Part shown: piece by piece, positions 8,385 to 16,753 of the stretch
Position numbering within the stretch: position 1 is the stretch's first letter
How the letters are laid out: each line of letters begins with the position of its first letter
NCBI GenBank assembly: GCA_028277345.1
Contig: JANQGM010000026.1
Coordinates: 124,001-188,000 of the forward strand
Direction of reading: 5' to 3'
Length of the DNA: 64,000 nucleotides
Origin: Candidatus Bipolaricaulota bacterium
GTDB lineage: Bacteria; Bipolaricaulota; Bipolaricaulia; UBA7950; UBA9294
Program-made: the position numbers and the translations under genes
Notes under the pieces: generated by a model
The model's database searches: none
What the model was told of the DNA's origin: nothing
What the model saw: only the letters and a program-made list of their open reading frames with translations

Positions 8385-8864
8385 TCAGGTGTGCTTGTCC
8401 GCAACCGCGGAGGCCGCGTAGGCGTAAGGTTTGATACGAACGGCGAGGCCATTGCCAATGATCATTCCGACGACTTCGTCAATGAGCTCCTTCGTTCGCC
8501 CGTTCTCGCCGATATCCACATGGATCTCCAAGTTGAATTGAAGGAGAGATTCGGACTCCAGTCGCTTCATCACATGCTGAGAGAGCTCGAACGAAAGCCA
8601 CGCCTCCCGCCAAATCTGATGCCGGAGGGATGCCGTCTTTCGCTCTCGTTTCCGCGTCCAAAAGTACCGGCCGCCCTTGCCGACGGTATGCAAGACGATG
8701 GCGCTCACGAGATCGATGTGGTTCGTCGTCGATGATGAATCCGTTCCGATCAGCAGCTCAAACTGCTGGCCGGGCTGCCCCTCCATCACATTGACGAGCG
8801 TTTTAATCACATCATCAAACGTCATTCGGCCTTCACTGGGATTGTAGAACGTTTGATCGAGCAT
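8385..8864 (-). CDS. YkuK-family (DUF458) RNase H-like protein
   Basis: A 159-residue protein. The start, FYNPSEGRMTFDDVIKTL, and the IGTDSSSTTNHIDLVSAIVLH segment (about 43-65) are the recognisable core of the YkuK/DUF458 family, an RNase H-like fold; the Asp in IGTDSS would be the first acidic position. A later segment, IHVDIGENGRTKELIDEVVGMI, holds a second acidic position, and AYAASAVADKHT ends the protein as in relatives. The activity of this family is not established; in Bacillus it is linked to spores. It is the last gene on this strand after the histidine kinase, 31 bases downstream. Confidence 0.82.
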   Translation of the reverse strand: MLDQTFYNPSEGRMTFDDVIKTLVNVMEGQPGQQFELLIGTDSSSTTNHIDLVSAIVLHTVGKGGRYFWTRKRERKTASLRHQIWREAWLSFELSQHVMKRLESESLLQFNLEIHVDIGENGRTKELIDEVVGMIIGNGLAVRIKPYAYAASAVADKHT

Positions 8865-8895
8865 GCCCCATCCTAGCGTCAGGCGGGCGAGAAGA

Positions 8896-10320
8896 TCAAC
8901 TCAAGGGCAGCCGCATCGTAAACCGTGCCCCTCCTGTCGTCCGATTCCCCGCTTCGATGGTGCCCCCATGGGCTTCCACCCACTGCTTCACAATGGCGAG
9001 TCCAAGGCCGCTGCCCGCCGAGCGCCCTCTGGCCGGATCCGCTCGGTAGAACCGTTCGAACAGATGCGGAAGATCCTCGCGATCGATGCCCGGCCCCGTA
9101 TCTTCGACAGTGAGCTCGACATCGCCGTTCAGGCGGCGCGCGCGAATGTAGACGTCGCGGTCTTGAGGCGTATACCGGATGGCATTGGACAATAGGTTGG
9201 CAATAACTTGGCGGAACCGTTTGCTATCCAGGGGAACCTTCGGCAAGGAAGCTGGCAGATCGAGATGGAGGTTGGGCGCATGCTCGCGTGAGAGGAACGC
9301 GGTCTCCGCCACTTGCTGAACGAGCTCCGGGAGGTCAACGGGTGCCTTCTCCAGGCGCAGCTCTCCGGCTTCCGCCAAGGCCAGATCCCGCAGGTCATCG
9401 ATCAACCGCCCCAAATGCAACGTTTCTTCATAGATGGGGACGATCGATTCTTCGGAGGCCTCGTAGATGCCGTCGAGGATTGCTTCGAGCGTTCCTTGGA
9501 TGATGGTGACCGGCGTTCGCAGTTCGTGGGCAATATCCGCCGTCATCGTCTGCCGAACGGTTTCCGACACCCGCAAACTTTCCAACATGTGATTAAACGA
9601 GTCGCCAAGCTGGCCCAACTCGTCATGCGTCTTCAGCCGCACTTGCTCCGGCATGTCACCTTCGGCCAAGCTCTCCGTTGCTCGCGACAAGGCACGAAGC
9701 GGACGAAGGATTTGAACGATGAGAACTGTGGACAAGAAGAGCGCCAAGGCGATGGCAATGCCTCCTCCAATTAGCGCGGACCGGCTGACAGCTGACAAGA
9801 AGACCTGCTCGGATGGCCCCATCACATCGGCATCGCGGACGACAAGAACTCCCTCTCTCTGGCCATTGACCACAATGGGGATTCCATCTGAAAAATCCTC
9901 CATCAGTTCCTGCTGAGAGAGAACAATCGATTCGTTGGGACCTAAGTCCCTCAGCAACTGCTGTTCACGGGCCCAGTCAAGGATGTTGGTCGTAATGACG
10001 ACACCATTTGCCTCAATCAGAATGAAGGGCACATCCACCATCCAGTCGGAGCCCTCAATCCCGTACTCGCCAACGGGGATGTAGACCTCACGCTGCAGAA
10101 GGGTTGGAATGATCCCATCCCACGTGCCGTTAGCAGATCGGTAATGCGCAAGTTGTTCCGCCAACTGCTCGGCAAGTGCGGTTTGCTTCTCTCGGCTGTA
10201 TTCGCTGAACTGTCGCGCAATCGACCAGGCGGTCAAGGAATAGACGAGGGCGACGGCAAGCAGAATAACCAAGACAAACGAAACGCCGAGCTTTGCTGCT
10301 AGCGGAATGCGTCGCCGCAT
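8896..10320 (-). CDS. Two-component sensor histidine kinase
   Basis: A 474-residue membrane kinase: membrane helix 1 at about 10-31, an extracytoplasmic sensor of about 140 residues, membrane helix 2 at about 178-202, then HAMP, phosphoacceptor and ATPase domains. His265 lies in DIAHELRTPVTII. The ATP-binding boxes are FRQVIANLLSNAIRY (N), DTGPGI (G1), and GSGLGLAIV (G2). Domain order and boxes resemble BaeS-type kinases for envelope stress, but the signal is unknown. The ATG directly follows the response regulator stop with no gap, so the two are translationally coupled. It is the second gene of the pair. Confidence 0.93.
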   Translation of the reverse strand: MRRRIPLAAKLGVSFVLVILLAVALVYSLTAWSIARQFSEYSREKQTALAEQLAEQLAHYRSANGTWDGIIPTLLQREVYIPVGEYGIEGSDWMVDVPFILIEANGVVITTNILDWAREQQLLRDLGPNESIVLSQQELMEDFSDGIPIVVNGQREGVLVVRDADVMGPSEQVFLSAVSRSALIGGGIAIALALFLSTVLIVQILRPLRALSRATESLAEGDMPEQVRLKTHDELGQLGDSFNHMLESLRVSETVRQTMTADIAHELRTPVTIIQGTLEAILDGIYEASEESIVPIYEETLHLGRLIDDLRDLALAEAGELRLEKAPVDLPELVQQVAETAFLSREHAPNLHLDLPASLPKVPLDSKRFRQVIANLLSNAIRYTPQDRDVYIRARRLNGDVELTVEDTGPGIDREDLPHLFERFYRADPARGRSAGSGLGLAIVKQWVEAHGGTIEAGNRTTGGARFTMRLPLS

Positions 10321-11004
10321 CTAGGACTCCCGCGCGAATCGGTATCCAACGCCGTGGACAGTCAGAATGTAGTGCGGGTTCTTGGGGTCGGACTCGATCT
10401 TGCGACGCAGGTTCTTGACATGCGTATCGATCGTTCGAGCGAAGGAATCGTACGTATACCCTTGAACCTCTCGCAGCAGCTGCAATCGGGTGAAGACTTG
10501 CCCGGGATGCCGGGCCAGATAGGCGAGCAAATCGAATTCCGTCGGCGTCAACTCGATATCCCGTCCTTCAACCTTCAGTTCGCGCGTCTTGAGATCGATC
10601 TCGAGGTCGCCCACGACGATGCGCTCCACTTCGGCGCCTTCGCCTTCAAACCGGCGCAGCACCGCGCGGATGCGCGCCACGAGCTCGCGAGGACTGAACG
10701 GCTTAACGACGTAATCGTCGGCGCCAAGTTCAAGGCCGACAACGCGATCGGCCTCGGCGGCCTTGGCCGTGAGCATGATGATGGGAACGGAAGACTTGGT
10801 GCGAATCGACCGGCAGACCTCAATCCCGCTGACCTTGGGAAGCATGAGATCGAGAACGATGAGATCGGGCCCCTTGTCATCGAACGCTCGCAGGGCTTCC
10901 TCGCCATCAAACGCCGTGTAGGTCTTGAAACCTTCCCGATCCAAATACGCCTTGACCGTCCGAACAATCATTTCCTCGTCGTCAACGATGAGAATTCGTT
11001 TCAT
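10321..11004 (-). CDS. OmpR-family response regulator
   Basis: A 227-residue regulator. Receiver domain: acidic pair DDE at 8-10, phosphoacceptor Asp52 in LIVLDLMLP, the switch Thr in IIMLTAKA and Lys in VVKPFSP. The C-terminal winged helix (about 125-225) carries IELTPTEFDLLAYLARHPG, the OmpR/PhoB recognition-helix segment ARTIDTHVKNLRRKIE, and the wing ILTVHGVGYRF. ATG at 11004 matches the conserved family start and has AGGA upstream; an upstream in-frame start at 11061 adds sequence unlike the family. It is encoded just upstream of its kinase. Confidence 0.94.
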   Translation of the reverse strand: MKRILIVDDEEMIVRTVKAYLDREGFKTYTAFDGEEALRAFDDKGPDLIVLDLMLPKVSGIEVCRSIRTKSSVPIIMLTAKAAEADRVVGLELGADDYVVKPFSPRELVARIRAVLRRFEGEGAEVERIVVGDLEIDLKTRELKVEGRDIELTPTEFDLLAYLARHPGQVFTRLQLLREVQGYTYDSFARTIDTHVKNLRRKIESDPKNPHYILTVHGVGYRFARES

Positions 11005-11234
11005 AGTGATCCACAGTCCTCTGTCGTGATTCCTCAAAGAGGCGTGGATGCATACCTGCACCCCCGCCCACCTTTAAAGGTCGCCACTCTCCATCGTACA
11101 GTTTCTGGGAAAAAAGTGAAGATCTTGCGAGAACGGCGTGAAGTTTCGACGGGATCGGGCCGGATCGGAATTGCTTTCCACTCAGACGGCAACTACCATG
11201 TGGCCATGCGCCGAAACTCGTGCCCATCGATCCC

Positions 11235-12305
11235 ATGAAAAGACTACTCATCGTTTCTACTGAACAGCACTCTGGAAAGAGCCTCCTCTCGCTGGCCATG
11301 GGCCGATCCATGCAGGATCGCGGCTTGCAGTTGGCCTACATGAAGCCGATCAGCTTCGAGGTTTCATACGCCACCGGAGAACCCGTGGATCGCGATGTGG
11401 ATTCCATTCGATCGTTGCTCTCGCTGGATGCGCCGTTGCGAGATATGGCGCCCGTCCCGCTGGAAGGAACTTTCCTCCGCGAAACCATCGAATCCGGCGA
11501 TCGTGGATTCCGGCATCGAATCCGCGAAGCCTACGATCGCTTGATCGTCGATCGCGATGTTGCCCTCATCGAGGGACGAAGCTATCTGGGCTTGGGCGCC
11601 AGCGCCGGACTCTCAGATCCCGACTTGGCGGAACTGCTCGATGCCGACGTTCTGCTCATCACGCACTACGATGGTGAAGAAGCCATCGATCGCATTATGT
11701 GTGCGCTACGCATGTTCGAAGGCCCAAGCATCATGGGCGTCATCCTCAAGGACGTTCCCATGGATCGGTCCTTCAACACGTTGTCCGAGGTCCTGGTGTC
11801 ATTCTTGGCCAGCCGGGGGGCGGAGGTGCTTGGCATCATTCCCTATGATCACAACCTCCAGACCGTCAGCTCCGCGGAGATCATGAAGCGGCTCGGCGGC
11901 CGCCTCCTTACCCAATCGCATATCGAGCGCGATGTTCGGCATTTCGCGATCAGCGCCATGGGGCGAGAGGAGTCGCTTCGCCTGTTCCGCCGAACCCCCG
12001 ACCTCGCCGTCATTACGGGGGGTGACCGAGAAGAAATTCACCGGGCAGCCTTCGAAGTTCCCAGTCTACGCTGTTTGATCGTAACCGGCATTCACCGTCC
12101 GAGTCGCGAAATCATCGATCTTGCAAACGAACGGAACGTACCCGTCATCCTCGCGGGGCACAACACCATGGTGACGGCCACACTATGCGAAGAGATGTTG
12201 CAGCGCACGTGGATCCGTCCCGGGCCCGCTCTGGATTATGCGGTCGACTATGTCCGCTACAACATCGATGTAGACAGGATTCTAGAAAAAGCTCGCGACA
12301 ATTAG
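11235..12305 (+). CDS. P-loop DRTGG-domain protein (phosphotransacetylase N-like)
   Basis: A 356-residue protein. The N-terminal half is a BioD/CobQ-like P-loop NTPase: STEQHSGKS at 8-16 is the Walker A, with VALIEGRSY and ADVLLITHYDGEEAIDRI as later strand motifs. The C-terminal half has the DRTGG domain (about 205-320; VITGGDREEIHRAAFE, LIVTGIHRPS, VPVILAGHNTMVT). The same pair of domains forms the N-terminal region of long phosphotransacetylases, but no PTA catalytic domain follows here. Role unknown; possibly nucleotide- or acyl-phosphate sensing. The ATG at 11235 is chosen as the conserved-looking start. A GTG at 11220 is an alternative, and neither has a clear ribosome binding site. A weak promoter, TTGCTT-N17-TACCAT, lies at 11171-11199. 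Confidence 0.78.
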   Translation: MKRLLIVSTEQHSGKSLLSLAMGRSMQDRGLQLAYMKPISFEVSYATGEPVDRDVDSIRSLLSLDAPLRDMAPVPLEGTFLRETIESGDRGFRHRIREAYDRLIVDRDVALIEGRSYLGLGASAGLSDPDLAELLDADVLLITHYDGEEAIDRIMCALRMFEGPSIMGVILKDVPMDRSFNTLSEVLVSFLASRGAEVLGIIPYDHNLQTVSSAEIMKRLGGRLLTQSHIERDVRHFAISAMGREESLRLFRRTPDLAVITGGDREEIHRAAFEVPSLRCLIVTGIHRPSREIIDLANERNVPVILAGHNTMVTATLCEEMLQRTWIRPGPALDYAVDYVRYNIDVDRILEKARDN

Positions 12306-12718
12306 CCCGAGCGGATCTCAACATCGTATGAAATCTCAGCCACTCCGTTGAGTGAGTTGGCAATCGGGCAATACTTCGCCAACGACAAATCAACGGCCTT
12401 AATCAGATTGTCTTTCGGAACGTCTCCAGTGACTCGATAGATGAGATGCAGCTTGGTGATTGCCTTGGGATAGTGCTCCGCGCGCTCATCGCGAATCTCG
12501 ATTTCAAGCGACGCTGGCTCCGTTTTCATTTTGCGCAAGACGGAGACAACATCCATTCCCGTGCATCCCCCCAGCGAACTGAGAAGGACCTCGACCGGAC
12601 GAGCGGCGGAATCCGCGCCTCCCGAAGCCTCGCCCGCATCCATGTGTACGTCGTGTCCACTTGCACTTTTTCCGACAAACGCCATTCCACCGGTGTGTTC
12701 GACAATGGTCTTTCCCAT
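12302..12718 (-). CDS. OsmC-family peroxiredoxin-like protein
   Basis: A 138-residue OsmC/YhfA-type protein. The two conserved cysteines are Cys52 (SSLGGCTGMDVVSVL) and Cys117 (KYCPIANSLNG), which in the family reduce organic hydroperoxides. The ATG follows GAGGAGG. The gene is divergent from an ArsR regulator and a glutaredoxin, with a palindromic operator in between, which suggests a small thiol/redox regulon. Its stop overlaps that of the convergent DRTGG gene by 4 bases. Confidence 0.93.
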   Translation of the reverse strand: MGKTIVEHTGGMAFVGKSASGHDVHMDAGEASGGADSAARPVEVLLSSLGGCTGMDVVSVLRKMKTEPASLEIEIRDERAEHYPKAITKLHLIYRVTGDVPKDNLIKAVDLSLAKYCPIANSLNGVAEISYDVEIRSG

Positions 12719-12737
12719 GCTTCCTCCTCAATATATC

Positions 12738-12755
12738 CAAATATTTAAATACTTG
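12738..12755. promoter_or_regulatory. Palindromic operator between osmC-like and arsR-like genes
   Basis: CAAATATTTAAATACTTG matches its own reverse complement at 16 of 18 positions, with a perfect TATTTAAATA core. AT-rich 12-2-12-like palindromes of this kind are typical ArsR/SmtB binding sites. It lies 20 bases before the OsmC start and 59 before the ArsR start, so the ArsR-type protein may control both directions (inference). Confidence 0.6.
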
Positions 12756-12813
12756 AAATTTCCAACGCCATACTATACCATGCTCCGTCATGGAAGCAAA
12801 CGAAGGAGGCCGG

Positions 12814-13110
12814 ATGGATGACCGAGCACGACGACACGCGTGGACCAGTGTGTTTTCCGCTCTTGCGAGCGAACCCCGCATTCATATTGTGGAATTGCTC
12901 TCTCATGGAACGGTCCAGTGTCAGGACATTTTATCGGAGCTCGATTTAAGCCAGCCGGCGGTGTCCTATCACTTGTCGAAGCTGGAACAGGCCGGTGTTC
13001 TTGAGAAGGAACGCCGTGGAACTCGGAATTGCTATCGCTTGCAGAGCCATGTCGTAGACCTCGTACGACTGATGACTGAGGAGGGTAAAGGACCATGGAA
13101 CACACCGTAA
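12814..13110 (+). CDS. ArsR/SmtB-family transcriptional regulator
   Basis: A 98-residue winged-helix protein: FSALASEPRIHIVELLSHGTVQCQDILSELDLSQPAVSYHLSKLEQAGVLEKERRG spans helix-turn-helix and wing, with SQPAVSYHLSKLEQAG as recognition helix. A single Cys (VQCQDI) lies at the helix alpha-3 position, where sensor cysteines occur in some ArsR proteins; the ELCVC metal box is absent. ATG at 12814 is chosen because GAAGGAGG precedes it by four bases; an earlier start at 12790 lacks a site. The 3' end overlaps the glutaredoxin gene by 16 bases, so the two form an operon. Confidence 0.92.
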   Translation: MDDRARRHAWTSVFSALASEPRIHIVELLSHGTVQCQDILSELDLSQPAVSYHLSKLEQAGVLEKERRGTRNCYRLQSHVVDLVRLMTEEGKGPWNTP

Positions 13111-13334
13111 CCGTTTACAGCACGCCAGCATGCTCATGGTGCCAGATCGCGAAGGAACACCTGCGCGCAAATGGGGTTGAATTTGAGGATGTGGACGTTG
13201 CAGCAGACATGAATCGGGCCCGTGAGATGGTTGAGCGAAGCGGTCAATATGGCGTTCCCGTCATCGAAATCGATGGGAACATCGTCGTTGGATTCGATCG
13301 AGACCGTATCGATTCGCTTCTGGGGCTTCAATAA
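13095..13334 (+). CDS. Glutaredoxin / NrdH-like redox protein
   Basis: A 79-residue thioredoxin-fold protein. The active site is Cys13-Ser-Trp-Cys16 (YSTPACSWCQIAKEHL), followed by the cis-proline strand YGVPVIEIDGNIVVGFD. Length and the GF(D) segment fit the YruB/NrdH-like glutaredoxin group. GAGGAGGGTAAAGG precedes the start within the 3' end of the ArsR gene. Together with OsmC across the operator it suggests a peroxide or thiol-stress response. Confidence 0.93.
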   Translation: MEHTVTVYSTPACSWCQIAKEHLRANGVEFEDVDVAADMNRAREMVERSGQYGVPVIEIDGNIVVGFDRDRIDSLLGLQ

Positions 13335-13340
13335 ACTGCT

Positions 13341-13380
13341 CTGCCCAGGCCGCAGTCGATCGTCGCTGCGGTCTAGGCAG
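13341..13380. terminator. Long hairpin between convergent glutaredoxin and kinase genes
   Basis: Two 15-base arms, 13341-13355 and 13366-13380, pair at 13 positions plus a G-U wobble, around a 10-base loop. The right arm overlaps the stop codon of the minus-strand gene. No T tract follows on either strand, so it may act as a bidirectional block or need a factor. Confidence 0.5.
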
Positions 13381-13954
13381 CAAATAGCGGAATCGGATTC
13401 TGCTTCTCTTCTCGTTTCACCCGCGATCGTCGTGAGGGCGATTTTAACGACGTAATGCCGCTGACAAGCGGGAGCATCGTCTCAACTTCGATTCGCGCGA
13501 ATCCTTCGTCCGGTTGGACAGCTTCATAGCAGCGCAACATGGCGTCAAAGCGATCGCGTGGGAACCCAGCCACGGCGAGTTTGGGCGTTTGCTTGGTCAA
13601 TTCCTCCAACTGAAATTGCGCCAATTGATAGATCGTATCCACAGGCTCGTAGGGCATGACAACGGCAACGGTTTCTCGCCCCGTCATGCGCCCCAACTCC
13701 ACAAGCGACGCTCGTTCGCTGCGCAGCAAATTCAGATCGTCGACACAGACGATCGGAGCATCGGATTCTGCCGCCTCAATCAATGTCGAGGCATAGATAC
13801 GGTCAACGGCCCCTTCGTAAGACGAGTCGAATGACACGCGAAATGTCGCCCGCCGAATCGCATCTTTTGACACAACGGCCCAGTTTGCCTGTTTTTCTTG
13901 GAACGCCGATTTCCCGGAACCCGGCAATCCAACGAGTACAACAAGCTCTCTCAT
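13373..13954 (-). CDS. P-loop kinase-like ATP-binding protein
   Basis: A 193-residue protein. The Walker A motif GLPGSGKS (9-16) starts a compact AAA/polynucleotide-kinase-like P-loop domain. It continues with VVSKDAIRRATF (the 'SxD' segment of PNK/zeta-type kinases) and IVCVDDLNLLRSERASLVELGR (Walker B-like Asp pair). VVMPYEPVDTIYQLAQFQ is a possible lid. The C-terminus is basic (SPSRRSRVKREEK). Small kinases of this type phosphorylate nucleic-acid ends, tRNA or sugars, and the substrate is not evident. It is a stand-alone gene. Confidence 0.75.
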   Translation of the reverse strand: MRELVVLVGLPGSGKSAFQEKQANWAVVSKDAIRRATFRVSFDSSYEGAVDRIYASTLIEAAESDAPIVCVDDLNLLRSERASLVELGRMTGRETVAVVMPYEPVDTIYQLAQFQLEELTKQTPKLAVAGFPRDRFDAMLRCYEAVQPDEGFARIEVETMLPLVSGITSLKSPSRRSRVKREEKQNPIPLFAA

Positions 13955-14064
13955 CCCCTCACCTCGTTCCTTCCTCGGCCAGTATGCGGCTCTAGTTAAA
14001 GTCGTTCAAGCCCTTATTCTCAGCTATTTTGCGGGGCGTATGTCCACTTCTACGAGCGGCCCAA

Positions 14065-15441
14065 TCAGTTCGCGACTGCCTCATAGGCATTGACAAGCCC
14101 GGCCCCATATGAGGAATCAGTGCCCGGCGTCCCCAAATCCGTCAGCGATGTCATCAAGATATCGGCGGCCTGCATCGCGCTGAGAGATGGATAAGCTGAG
14201 AGAATAAGGGCCAAGGTTCCAGTGACATGGGGAGCGGCGAACGAGGTCCCTGAGCGCGTCGCCGCACCGCCTCCGGGAATGAACGAGGTGATGCCCTCTC
14301 CTGGCGCGCACAGGTCGACGTCCGGACCATGCGAGCTGAAATCCGCAAGCCGATCGTTTTCCGTTGTCGCCGATACGGCAAGGACGTCGTCATATTTCCC
14401 AGGGAATAGCACGCCGGATTGTCCTGTATTCCCGGCGATTCCGACGATGACAACGCCGGCCTGCGCCGCCCGGCGGATGGCCGTCTCCAGGATCGTCGGC
14501 GGACGATCGTTGGCATAGATACTGAGGTTGATCAGATCGGCCCCATTGCTGACAGCATAGTCAATGGCTGCAGCGAACATCGTCCAGTCGCGAGACGAAA
14601 ACTGGTTGTTGGAGTCCAAAAAACGTACGTCCATCAACCGAGCGCCCGGAGCCACGCCGACAATCGGCAACTCACCGGGTTGTGCGGCAAGGATTCCCGC
14701 GACGAAGGTTCCGTGCCAGTGGAGCGCGCTGCCGTGAAGCGAACTATTGTCGCCATCACGGAAATCCCATCCATGCACATCGTCGATGTAGCCGTTGCCA
14801 TCGTCATCGATGCCATTCCCCTCAATCTCTCCGGGATTGGTCCAAAGGCTTTTCTGCAGCTGAGGAATGGATCCATCAATCCCCGTGTCAATAACGGCGA
14901 TGACAATATCCCGGACGCTACGACGGCCGTGTGAAAACGCCCACGCGCTTTGCACGTTCAGGCGATCCAATCCCCAATTGACGGGCTGTTGATACAACGT
15001 CCGCAGCCCTTCACCAAAGGAATCGTCGGGCGGCGCCAGAGGCAACTGAATGGGGAGAATGCGAAAGGCCACTGAATTGGAGAAAAGGACTCCAGAGTCA
15101 GACTCAAGCGCGATTTCCAACAGGAAGACGCCGGTCTGTTGAAAGTCCCAACGACTCTGAGAGATGATCGTCTGCGATTCTCCGGGGAGAAGCGATAGCG
15201 ATGTGATCTGCAGCGTCTCGATGGTTCTTCCAAATTGATCGGACAGAATGGCTTGTCCGCGCACACTTCCCATGGCCGCATCGCCACGATTCGTCAGGCG
15301 AAACGAGATCCCAAAGGGCCGCAGCTCAAGCACATCGATCTGGGAGATCCAATCGCTAGCAGGAGATTGCCCCCATCCGATCATGGCCACGCCCCATGCG
15401 AAGGCCATCGCGACAACGAAAACTCGCCAATCCGGTTTCAT
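14065..15441 (-). CDS. Secreted S8 subtilisin-like serine protease
   Basis: A 458-residue protein. The signal peptide is MKPDWRVFVVAMAFAWGVAM, with cleavage probably after IGWGQS. A beta-rich N-terminal domain (about 30-150) precedes the peptidase. The catalytic triad is complete: Asp185 (VIDTGIDG), His243 (HWHGTFVAGI) and Ser400 (GTSFAAPHVTGT); the oxyanion Asn is in GIAGNTG. ATG at 15441 overlaps the stop of the GGDEF-like gene (ATGA) and opens with a proper signal sequence, unlike the longer frame from 15516. It is the last gene of the envelope cluster, and coupling to the preceding signalling protein is likely. Confidence 0.92.
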   Translation of the reverse strand: MKPDWRVFVVAMAFAWGVAMIGWGQSPASDWISQIDVLELRPFGISFRLTNRGDAAMGSVRGQAILSDQFGRTIETLQITSLSLLPGESQTIISQSRWDFQQTGVFLLEIALESDSGVLFSNSVAFRILPIQLPLAPPDDSFGEGLRTLYQQPVNWGLDRLNVQSAWAFSHGRRSVRDIVIAVIDTGIDGSIPQLQKSLWTNPGEIEGNGIDDDGNGYIDDVHGWDFRDGDNSSLHGSALHWHGTFVAGILAAQPGELPIVGVAPGARLMDVRFLDSNNQFSSRDWTMFAAAIDYAVSNGADLINLSIYANDRPPTILETAIRRAAQAGVVIVGIAGNTGQSGVLFPGKYDDVLAVSATTENDRLADFSSHGPDVDLCAPGEGITSFIPGGGAATRSGTSFAAPHVTGTLALILSAYPSLSAMQAADILMTSLTDLGTPGTDSSYGAGLVNAYEAVAN

Positions 15442-16736
15442 CCAGACAATGCGTCGATCGGCCCTGTCAACAAGCTCATCACATCTTCGATCGCCGGAGC
15501 GCCATCCTCGCCCCACCCCACCGGTACGACGACCAAATCGAAGGGGAAGCCAAGCTGGCTGGTAACATCTGGAATCAAGGTTCTTAACCGCTCGGCCGCC
15601 ACGGCCGCGCCGTTATGCGGTGTCTCAGGGAGCAATGAGGCAAATCGACGATCGTCAATGCGGAAGAGCACATCGACGTTTCGCAGATTCCCCACCAGGA
15701 AGTTGGCCGTCCGCACGAGCGCTTCATTCACATCGCTTTCCGCTCGCTCCTCCAATCCTTTGAGGTCCACCACAAGAAGAGAGGTCGCGTGTTTGTAGCG
15801 GCGCGTCTTGTGGAGTTCGCGTTCCAACTCCGCCTGCAAATGATCGATGGTGTAGGTTCCCGTCAATTCATCCAGCACAACAAGCTTCATCAGCTCCTGC
15901 TCGTGAGAGTGAATGACCTTGGTCATCAAGTTGAATCCATCGATAAGCTGACTGACTTCATCCCGCTGTTTGGTTCCGGGGATTCGGCGGAACGGGACCG
16001 GCACTTCGACTTCATAATCATGCTGGGCCACGGCCCCCATCGCTTGGGCAATCCGGCCGATCGGCTTCGTCACAATCGAGATCAAGGCAAGGTACAACAA
16101 CCCGCCGAGCAGCAAGAACCCGCCCAATGAAGCCAGTCCATACTTCCAAGAAAGCTGAGAGATATACCGGGTCTGTTCAGCAAGCGACATATCGACGATC
16201 ACCACACCCAGCAAATCGCCGCCTGAGAAAATCGGCTGATAGGCGCGAAGGAATGAAACGTCACCGGCGCGTTCCCGTTCCACTTCGATACGGCTAAGCC
16301 GGTCGTAGCGCACGTGTTCGTCTTCGGTAGCCAATACGCCGACATCGGTTGGATCCGTGCTCGCCACCACCAGGAATCCGCGCGCACTCATCCCAACCAC
16401 TGTGATTCCCATCACGGCTTCGTACCGTTCTAACAGGCGTCCAATGTCTGCATCCAGTTCATCCGAGTAGTAGAGGATGTAGTCTTTTTCTTGAATGGAT
16501 TTCGAGATGACGGCGGCAACCGATCGAGCCCGGGATTCGTAGATGGCGACAATCGAGGATCGCAGGGAGGTCAGCGAGAACCAAAACAACGCTCCCACCA
16601 CCAGCAACGCGATCGCAAGCACGAGCACCACCAGCTTGCCCCGCAAACTCGTGCTGTATCTCAGCCAAGATCGCAGACGCTTGATCAGCCCGGCCTTTGA
16701 ACCTTGCTGAACAACAGCCTCTTTGCTGGACTCCAT
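15438..16736 (-). CDS. Membrane HAMP protein with degenerate GGDEF domain
   Basis: A 432-residue protein: cytoplasmic start, membrane helix at about 35-56, an extracytoplasmic sensor of about 140 residues (Cache-like: MGITVVGMSARGFLVVASTDP and a later FSGGDLLGVVIVDMS), a second helix at about 195-218, HAMP (about 218-270), then a GGDEF-fold domain (about 285-420; VVLDELTGTYTIDHLQAEL, SLLVVDLKGLEE). The catalytic GGDEF signature is replaced by DDRRF (361-365), so cyclase activity is unlikely and a signal-relay or binding role is inferred. ATG at 16736 has GGAG six bases upstream; the ATG at 16742 touches the site. Its stop overlaps the subtilase start. Confidence 0.85.
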   Translation of the reverse strand: MESSKEAVVQQGSKAGLIKRLRSWLRYSTSLRGKLVVLVLAIALLVVGALFWFSLTSLRSSIVAIYESRARSVAAVISKSIQEKDYILYYSDELDADIGRLLERYEAVMGITVVGMSARGFLVVASTDPTDVGVLATEDEHVRYDRLSRIEVERERAGDVSFLRAYQPIFSGGDLLGVVIVDMSLAEQTRYISQLSWKYGLASLGGFLLLGGLLYLALISIVTKPIGRIAQAMGAVAQHDYEVEVPVPFRRIPGTKQRDEVSQLIDGFNLMTKVIHSHEQELMKLVVLDELTGTYTIDHLQAELERELHKTRRYKHATSLLVVDLKGLEERAESDVNEALVRTANFLVGNLRNVDVLFRIDDRRFASLLPETPHNGAAVAAERLRTLIPDVTSQLGFPFDLVVVPVGWGEDGAPAIEDVMSLLTGPIDALSG

Positions 16737-16753
16737 CTTCATCTCCTTTTCAC

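Noticed and set aside
10354..11238. 294-codon plus-strand open frame opposite the response regulator
   Set aside because: Antisense to a clear OmpR-family gene; no ribosome site and no domain.
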